A stretch of DNA of 64,000 bases from JAAYCI01 sp964370195 (GTDB lineage: Bacteria > Bacillota > Clostridia > Oscillospirales > Ruminococcaceae): the NCBI GenBank assembly GCA_964370195.1, contig CAYJIH010000005.1, forward strand, positions 1-64,000, read 5' to 3'. Position 1 is the stretch's first letter, and each line of letters begins with the position of its first letter. The notes beneath the pieces were generated by a model that was not told where the DNA came from, made no database searches, and saw nothing but the letters and a program-made list of their open reading frames with translations. Below, one piece after another: positions 59,331 to 64,000 of this stretch. Both the position numbers and the translations under genes were made by a program.

Positions 59331-60674
59331 TTAATACGCGATCCCTTGCGCAACCATTGCTTCAACCACTTTTTCAAAACCGGCAATGTTTGCACCCGCC
59401 GTTAAATCACCCGGTTTTCCGTAACGCTTGGCCGCTTCCAGTGAAGAATGAACAATATTTACCATAATCTCTCGCAATCGAGACTCCACTTCTTCAAAGC
59501 CCCAATTCAAACGCATCGAATCTTGGCTCATCTCAAGCCCACTTGTGGCAACACCACCCGCATTCGACGCCTTGCCCGGACCATAAATAACACCACTTTC
59601 TCTTAGCACCTCTGTTGCTTCTCGTGTGCATGGCATATTGGCACCTTCCGCCACCATCACAACGCCATTTTTCACCAAAAGCTCTGCATCGTCTTTATCC
59701 AGCTCATTTTGCGTTGCGCAAGGCAAGGCTATATCTACAGGAACACCCCACACACGCTCTCCTTCGCAATACTGCGCGTCTCGTTCCTTCACATAATCGA
59801 GAATACGCCCACGTTCTTCCAGCTTAATATATTTAATCAATTCTAAATCTATCCCATTTGCATCGTAGATATAACCATTCGAATCGCTCATGGTAACCAC
59901 TTTTCCGCCCAATTGCTGTGCTTTTTCTGCAGCAAAAATGGCCGCATTGCCACTGCCCGATATCGCCACACGACGGCCTTCAATAGAACCCTTGCCCAGC
60001 ACCTTTAATGCTTCTTGTACATAATAGCACAAGCCATATCCCGTGGCTTCTGTGCGCACAAGGCTTCCGCCAAAACTCAAACCTTTTCCCGTAAGCACCC
60101 CAACAAATTCATTTTTGATGCGTTTGTATTGGCCAAACAAATAGCCAACCTCCCTTGCACCCACACCAATATCACCGGCCGGCACATCGGTAAATTGCCC
60201 TATATGGTGCGAAAGTTCCGACATATAGCTTTGACAAAAACGCATCACTTCATCGTCACTTTTCCCCTTCGGGTCAAAATCTGCGCCACCCTTGCCGCCC
60301 CCCATTGGCAGGGTGGTAAGGCTATTTTTAAACACTTGCTCAAAGCCTAAAAACTTAATAACAGAGGCTGTAACGGTTGGATGAAAACGCAAACCTCCCT
60401 TGTATGGGCCAAGTGCAGAATTAAACTGTACACGATAGCCACGATTCACTTGCACACGGCCCTTATCGTCTACCCACGTAACGCGAAAATGAATAAAACG
60501 CTCTGGCTCTACAATTCGTTCTAAAATACCGTGTTTTTTAATATCATCCCGTTTTGTACAAACCATATCTAAACTTTCAAACACTTCATGTACCGCTTGT
60601 AAAAATTCGGTCTCGCCAGCATTGAGCTTTTCTGTAGCCTCATACACTTCCTGTACATACCTACTTTGAAACAT
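59331..60674 (-). CDS. gdhA: NADP-type glutamate dehydrogenase
   Basis: Converts 2-oxoglutarate and ammonia to glutamate. Substrate-site lysines are in KGGLRFHPTV and MGGGKGGADFDPKGKS; PAGDIGVGAREVGYLFGQY and the nucleotide-binding ISGSGNAAIFAAEKA are typical of the hexameric, NADP-preferring group of about 450 residues. 447 residues. ATG with AAGGAG. Monocistronic with own promoter and terminator. Confidence 0.96.
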   Translation of the reverse strand: MFQSRYVQEVYEATEKLNAGETEFLQAVHEVFESLDMVCTKRDDIKKHGILERIVEPERFIHFRVTWVDDKGRVQVNRGYRVQFNSALGPYKGGLRFHPTVTASVIKFLGFEQVFKNSLTTLPMGGGKGGADFDPKGKSDDEVMRFCQSYMSELSHHIGQFTDVPAGDIGVGAREVGYLFGQYKRIKNEFVGVLTGKGLSFGGSLVRTEATGYGLCYYVQEALKVLGKGSIEGRRVAISGSGNAAIFAAEKAQQLGGKVVTMSDSNGYIYDANGIDLELIKYIKLEERGRILDYVKERDAQYCEGERVWGVPVDIALPCATQNELDKDDAELLVKNGVVMVAEGANMPCTREATEVLRESGVIYGPGKASNAGGVATSGLEMSQDSMRLNWGFEEVESRLREIMVNIVHSSLEAAKRYGKPGDLTAGANIAGFEKVVEAMVAQGIAY

Positions 60675-60740
60675 AAAATTCTCCTTTTCTGTTTCTATTC
60701 GTTTCGCTCAGTTGCCCTCCCTTTGCTTGTACCAATAAAA

Positions 60741-60769
60741 ATTATAAAATGTTTTGCGAATAAATGCAA
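60741..60769 (-). promoter_or_regulatory. Promoter of gdhA
   Basis: TTGCAT (60769-60764), 17 bp and consensus TATAAT (60746-60741) on the minus strand. The leader is about 60 bases. Confidence 0.75.
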
Positions 60770-60882
60770 TTCTCTTAAGCACACTTTGGCTTTTTGAGCA
60801 CATCCCCACCCTTTTACAATCTTTTTTCTGGCAAAATTGTCCTTGTGAAGCACATGTTTGTCCTTATACGAAACACAAATTT

Positions 60883-60921
60883 ATAAAAAAACAGGAAGAA
60901 CATAATGCCTTCCTGTTTTTT
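60883..60921 (-). terminator. Terminator of rnpB
   Basis: AAAAAACAGGAAG and CTTCCTGTTTTT form a 12-bp stem around an 11-base loop with a T run on the minus strand, directly after the RNA. Confidence 0.88.
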
Positions 60922-60923
60922 AT

Positions 60924-61267
60924 AAGCAAACCATAAGCCGGGTTCTGTATTAGAGGACAATCTATCTTGGCCGACTGTCGCCAGCCGGCTCATGCCATGT
61001 AGGGGACGCGCAGGGTACGCTGAGGCAATGCCTCTGTCCCCGATGTTGCTTCCGGTAGGGTTTACAGGGCCGCAAAGTTGCCAGTGCGCCGGTGAGCTCT
61101 TACCTCACCTTTCCACCCTTGCCACGCACCTGTTCAGGCCGTTCGGCGGTTGCTTTCTGTTGCACTATCCCTAGGGTCGCCCCCGGCTGCCGTTAGCAGT
61201 TACCGTTCCCTTATGAAGCCCGGACTTTCCTCACCTGCTTTCGCAAGCGCTGCCCTCTGGTTTACTT
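60924..61267 (-). ncRNA. rnpB: RNase P RNA, bacterial class A
   Basis: Catalytic RNA that trims the 5' ends of tRNA precursors. On the minus strand the conserved GAGGAAAGTCCGGGCT near the 5' end and ACAGAACCCGGCTTAT near the 3' end are both present, as are GGTAAGAGCTCACCGG and GGCAAGGGTGGAAAGG. The ends pair as helix P1 over 10 bp (AAGTAAACCA with TGGTTTGCTT), which fixes the boundaries. 344 nt. Confidence 0.96.
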
Positions 61268-61276
61268 ACGTGTATA

Positions 61277-61305
61277 AGTATACCTTATTTTCTTTATCTT
61301 GGCAA
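61277..61305 (-). promoter_or_regulatory. Promoter of rnpB
   Basis: TTGCCA (61305-61300), 17 bp and TATACT (61282-61277) on the minus strand, placing the transcription start at or close to the P1 helix. Confidence 0.75.
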
Positions 61306-61322
61306 ATAGACAAAGCGTGGTT

Positions 61323-61688
61323 CTATTTTGGCAAACGCGCACCACAACGGCGACAATACAACGTGTTCTTCATTCCTTGTGCACCACATAGAGCACATTG
61401 AACGTGAGAATTATCCATTGCCTGTTGTGCTTCGTGCAACTCAATTTGTGCTTTTATCACATCAATTTCTCGCACATAATGCTCCACCATTGTGTCGCTT
61501 TCTTGCTCTGTTTTATGCAGCATATACACAAGAGCGCCCAGTTGTTTTTGTGCCTTTGCCAAACGCCGCTTCAATTGATACAGTTCCACGCGGCCACGCC
61601 CATTTTGTGCCACCTCCACCGCCTGTTGCGCCACTTTGTCTACCACTCGGCCAGCTGAAGTGAACATACTGTCAAATTCCTGTTTCAT
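61323..61688 (-). CDS. Small coiled-coil protein with C-terminal zinc ribbon
   Basis: 121 residues: a helical, charged coiled-coil region (about 1-90) and a C-terminal zinc ribbon with two CxxC pairs (CALCGAQ...CRRCGARL). No named family is certain. Many Firmicutes have similar small coiled-coil/zinc-ribbon proteins of unknown function. ATG after a perfect AAAGGAGG. It lies between a kinase gene and rnpB. Confidence 0.75.
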   Translation of the reverse strand: MKQEFDSMFTSAGRVVDKVAQQAVEVAQNGRGRVELYQLKRRLAKAQKQLGALVYMLHKTEQESDTMVEHYVREIDVIKAQIELHEAQQAMDNSHVQCALCGAQGMKNTLYCRRCGARLPK

Positions 61689-61708
61689 GCAATAGCCTCC
61701 TTTCTGCT

Positions 61709-62569
61709 TTACCCAAGAAATTCTCTTAACATTGAATCTTTCGGAACATACTTATCCGATAGCACATGGCAATGCGAAAACCTATCTGCCAAACTGTTGA
61801 GCTGACGGCCGTACGTGGTGTCCTCCATTGTGTCTTTTAAACGTTCTATAAACGGTGCCAAAACACAAATTTCATAGCTAAATGAAGTATCTACAAGCAA
61901 ATCCGCATGGCTTTTAAAGCTTTTAATGTACAGGTCTTCCCCTTCGCACACACGCGGCCATAACGACATTGTTTTTTCAATGGAATGGCCACGAAACTTG
62001 CTATCGCGCACCAGCCGGCGTGCCAAACGCACATCTCGTGTTGGCAAAAAACGTTGGCCGCCGTGGGAATATTCTTCGCGTAGCCCCGCATATATTTTAA
62101 ACACACTGTCTTGTGGCAAAACACTTGTCAAACGCGGGTTTAAAGCATGAATTCCCTCTACAAAAACCACACCATCTCCCAAACATAGATGTTTGCGCTC
62201 TGCTTTTCTCTCCTCTTTTTCAAAATCGAACTGTGGCAAATCACAGCACCCATTCTCTAAAAGAGAAAGCAAACAACGGTGTATTTCTTCTATATCTAAA
62301 GCATCTACACTTTCATAATCCTTGCTTCCGTCTGCAAGGCGTGGGTAGATATCGATATTTTTATAAAAATCGTCCAAACTGATGGTGACTGCATTTTTAC
62401 CATACACTTGTAAGGTTTTTTGTAGCTTAAGCGCCGTGGTGGTTTTGCCTGAAGCCGATGGCCCTGTTAGCATAACCACACGGCAGCCAGAACCCACTGT
62501 TTCTTTGGCCGCTGCCATAATGCGTGCTTCGTAACCTATTTCGCAGTGCCTTACAAACGATTCGGCCAT
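61709..62569 (-). CDS. Uridine kinase / phosphoribulokinase-family protein
   Basis: P-loop kinase of the uridine kinase/PRK superfamily. Walker A is LTGPSASGKTTTALKL; SLDDFYKN, FVEGIHALNP and TRDVRLARRLVRDSKFRGHS match the nucleoside-kinase group. Relatives of about 550 residues carry an N-terminal TGS/threonyl-tRNA-synthetase-like part, absent here. I use ATG 62569, 1 bp after the hemZ stop, giving 286 residues; an ATG at 62632 inside hemZ is possible. Uridine phosphorylation is likely but unproven. Confidence 0.82.
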   Translation of the reverse strand: MAESFVRHCEIGYEARIMAAAKETVGSGCRVVMLTGPSASGKTTTALKLQKTLQVYGKNAVTISLDDFYKNIDIYPRLADGSKDYESVDALDIEEIHRCLLSLLENGCCDLPQFDFEKEERKAERKHLCLGDGVVFVEGIHALNPRLTSVLPQDSVFKIYAGLREEYSHGGQRFLPTRDVRLARRLVRDSKFRGHSIEKTMSLWPRVCEGEDLYIKSFKSHADLLVDTSFSYEICVLAPFIERLKDTMEDTTYGRQLNSLADRFSHCHVLSDKYVPKDSMLREFLG

Positions 62570-62570
62570 T

Positions 62571-64000
62571 TCAGCGGCTGTATTCACCAACCCCACTTCC
62601 ACCAAGCGTTTTGGAATCCAAAATGCCGGCATAAACTTCCCCCACTTCCTTTTTTCTTTCTCTCACTTTTTCAAAATTACGTAAATATTCCAGTGGAACT
62701 TTGTCGTTAAAATACCGCTTTATCTGCGCCCCTTGCCCAAACACAAGCTTGGTAACACCTCCGGCACCCACACTTAGAATACTTTGTACTTCTTCCATTA
62801 TATAGATATTATAAGCACTTTCATAGCCTTTTTTACTCCAACCGGTGTTTTCGAAGTTTCCAGGCGTATTTTTTTGGCGGTAAAGATAATAAGGATGATA
62901 ACCAGCCGCCCTCAATTGTGCATATGCCATTTCCAGCATCCCTTCGGCCTCACTCGTTTGTTGCTCTTGCTGTGCCAAATGAGAAGCCCGTTTCAACGTC
63001 AATGTATGAAGTGTAATATTTTCCGGCATACAGGAAAGCGTTTGCTGCAAACTTTTCGCAAAACTCTCTTCTGTTTCTTTGGGCAGGCCTGCAATAAGAT
63101 CCATATTCAAAACGGGTATTTTTGCCCCTCGAACTTCTTGCACACACCGCAACACTTCTTGCGGCCCATGATTGCGCCCTATGGCTTGCAACACGGCTGG
63201 TGTCATGCTTTGTGGGTTTACAGACACCCTGCCCACCTGATGTGCATTCAAAACCAATAATTTTTCCAAGTCTGTGCAATCGGCACGTCCCATTTCAACG
63301 GTATATTCCCATAGCCGAGAAAGATCAAATGTTTGCTGCACCACCGTAAGAAGCCAATCCAGCTGTTTTGCGCTCAACACAGCCGGCGTACCACCACCTA
63401 CATAAATGCATCTCAGTTGCAATCCATACTCTTTCACAATCCTACTTGTCAGCTGCAACTCTTCTTGCAATTTTTCAAGATAAACCGGCAACAAAGAGCC
63501 TTCTTTTTCAATCGACTGCGAAACAAAACTACAATAACTGCAACGTGTAGGGCAAAATGGAATAGAAATATACACGCTGATATCCCGCGGCGATAACATC
63601 TCCAAAAAAGGACGTTGTACCGAAAACACATCCTTTGCCAAGTGCAATTTACTCTCGCCAATTACATACTGTTCCTGTAAAAATTCTGCTGCGGCAAGCT
63701 CGCCCAGTTCCTCTATTTTGTTGCGAAGCAATCGCACAGGCCGAACACCGGTTAACATTCCCCATGGTGGGCGCTGGCCTGTCTGTTCGCATAAAAACGA
63801 AAAAAGAAGCCGAGAAAGTGCCATTTTAGGCGCTTCATTTTGCAACACATCACATTTTTGCCAACGCCAACATACTTGCCCGCCTATTTGCAAACCAACC
63901 GCCATGCGATATTTTCCATAGCGCGCATACACAAAATCCGCCTTTTTTCTGCCGTCATACGTGCTGCACGGAACTGCTTTTGGAAAAAACACACGCGTAA
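62571..64000 (-). CDS. hemZ: HemZ-type coproporphyrinogen dehydrogenase, 5' end cut by window
   Basis: Radical SAM protein of the HemN/HemZ family, thought to act in oxygen-independent oxidation of coproporphyrinogen III. The cluster motif CxxxCxxC is in IPFCPTRCSYC. CIYVGGGTPAVL, EMGRADC, INPQ-type SVNPQSM and NMDLIAGLPKE follow, and PYYLYRQKNTPGNFENTGW is typical of HemZ. The frame stays open to 64000, and comparison with HemZ suggests some 30 residues lie outside. A GTG at 63992 is in frame but has no ribosome site. Confidence 0.9.
   Translation of the reverse strand, partial: TRVFFPKAVPCSTYDGRKKADFVYARYGKYRMAVGLQIGGQVCWRWQKCDVLQNEAPKMALSRLLFSFLCEQTGQRPPWGMLTGVRPVRLLRNKIEELGELAAAEFLQEQYVIGESKLHLAKDVFSVQRPFLEMLSPRDISVYISIPFCPTRCSYCSFVSQSIEKEGSLLPVYLEKLQEELQLTSRIVKEYGLQLRCIYVGGGTPAVLSAKQLDWLLTVVQQTFDLSRLWEYTVEMGRADCTDLEKLLVLNAHQVGRVSVNPQSMTPAVLQAIGRNHGPQEVLRCVQEVRGAKIPVLNMDLIAGLPKETEESFAKSLQQTLSCMPENITLHTLTLKRASHLAQQEQQTSEAEGMLEMAYAQLRAAGYHPYYLYRQKNTPGNFENTGWSKKGYESAYNIYIMEEVQSILSVGAGGVTKLVFGQGAQIKRYFNDKVPLEYLRNFEKVRERKKEVGEVYAGILDSKTLGGSGVGEYSR

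Noticed and set aside
61001..61401. Plus-strand reading frames of 60-83 codons around 60992-61401
   Set aside because: They run antisense across rnpB and its promoter; the conserved RNase P RNA segments explain the sequence.
1..64000. CRISPR arrays, prophage, transposons, tRNA clusters
   Set aside because: No regularly spaced direct repeats, integrase or transposase motifs, or tRNA-like cloverleaf sequences were seen on either strand.

Overview
The window reads as a chromosomal segment of a low-GC Gram-positive anaerobe of class Clostridia; the order is not resolvable from the sequence alone. The evidence is the gene order nusB-xseA-xseB-ispA-dxs-tlyA-nadK-argR-recN, the order yicC-remA-gmk-priA-def-fmt-rsmB-rlmN-prpC-pknB-rsgA-thiN, split glycine decarboxylase genes behind a tandem glycine riboswitch, GatCAB, NrdR and a class A RNase P RNA. 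Every gene I can support lies on the minus strand, so transcription runs from high to low coordinates. I see no phage, transposon, integrase, CRISPR array, rRNA or tRNA. One run of exactly 100 N (14228-14327) breaks gatA.

Layout in order of transcription: partial hemZ, a uridine-kinase-like gene and a small zinc-ribbon protein (64000-61323); rnpB with its own promoter and terminator (61305-60883); gdhA (60674-59331); a long housekeeping block from yicC to rsgA, thiN and an RluA-type pseudouridine synthase (59021-44825); a membrane-anchored LysM-G5-M23 peptidase (44741-42417); murA; an aldo-keto reductase, a YycJ-type hydrolase and rlmH; a heterodimeric ABC exporter with a beta-lactamase-fold serine hydrolase (38660-33880); a PilZ protein; a riboswitch-controlled gcvH-gcvPA-gcvPB operon (33029-29505); a TIM-barrel isomerase and nrdR; a histidine operon that starts with a hisZ-hisG fusion (28103-21621); a 1363-residue c-di-GMP enzyme; a flavin reductase, ligA and gatCAB; and the asp23-nusB-xseAB-isoprenoid-nadK-argR-recN-tyrS block down to a terminator at 122-152.

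Functional links. The giant protein (FIST, EAL, membrane-flanked sensor, GGDEF) and the PilZ protein form a possible c-di-GMP maker/breaker and receptor pair. PrpC, PknB, the M23 peptidase, the serine hydrolase and MurA concern the cell wall and its signalling. Fmt, Def, RsmB, RlmN, RsgA, RlmH, TlyA, GatCAB, TyrS and rnpB serve translation. RecN, LigA, XseAB, PriA and NrdR serve DNA synthesis and repair.

Most unusual items: the domain order of the giant c-di-GMP protein, a 24-bp perfect inverted repeat covering the promoter of the his operon, the hisZ-hisG fusion, a roughly 57-residue insertion inside the zinc module of PriA, a gcv operon without gcvT, and the absence of spo0A/spoIVB beside recN and of spoIIIA genes beside asp23, which hints at a non-sporulating lineage.
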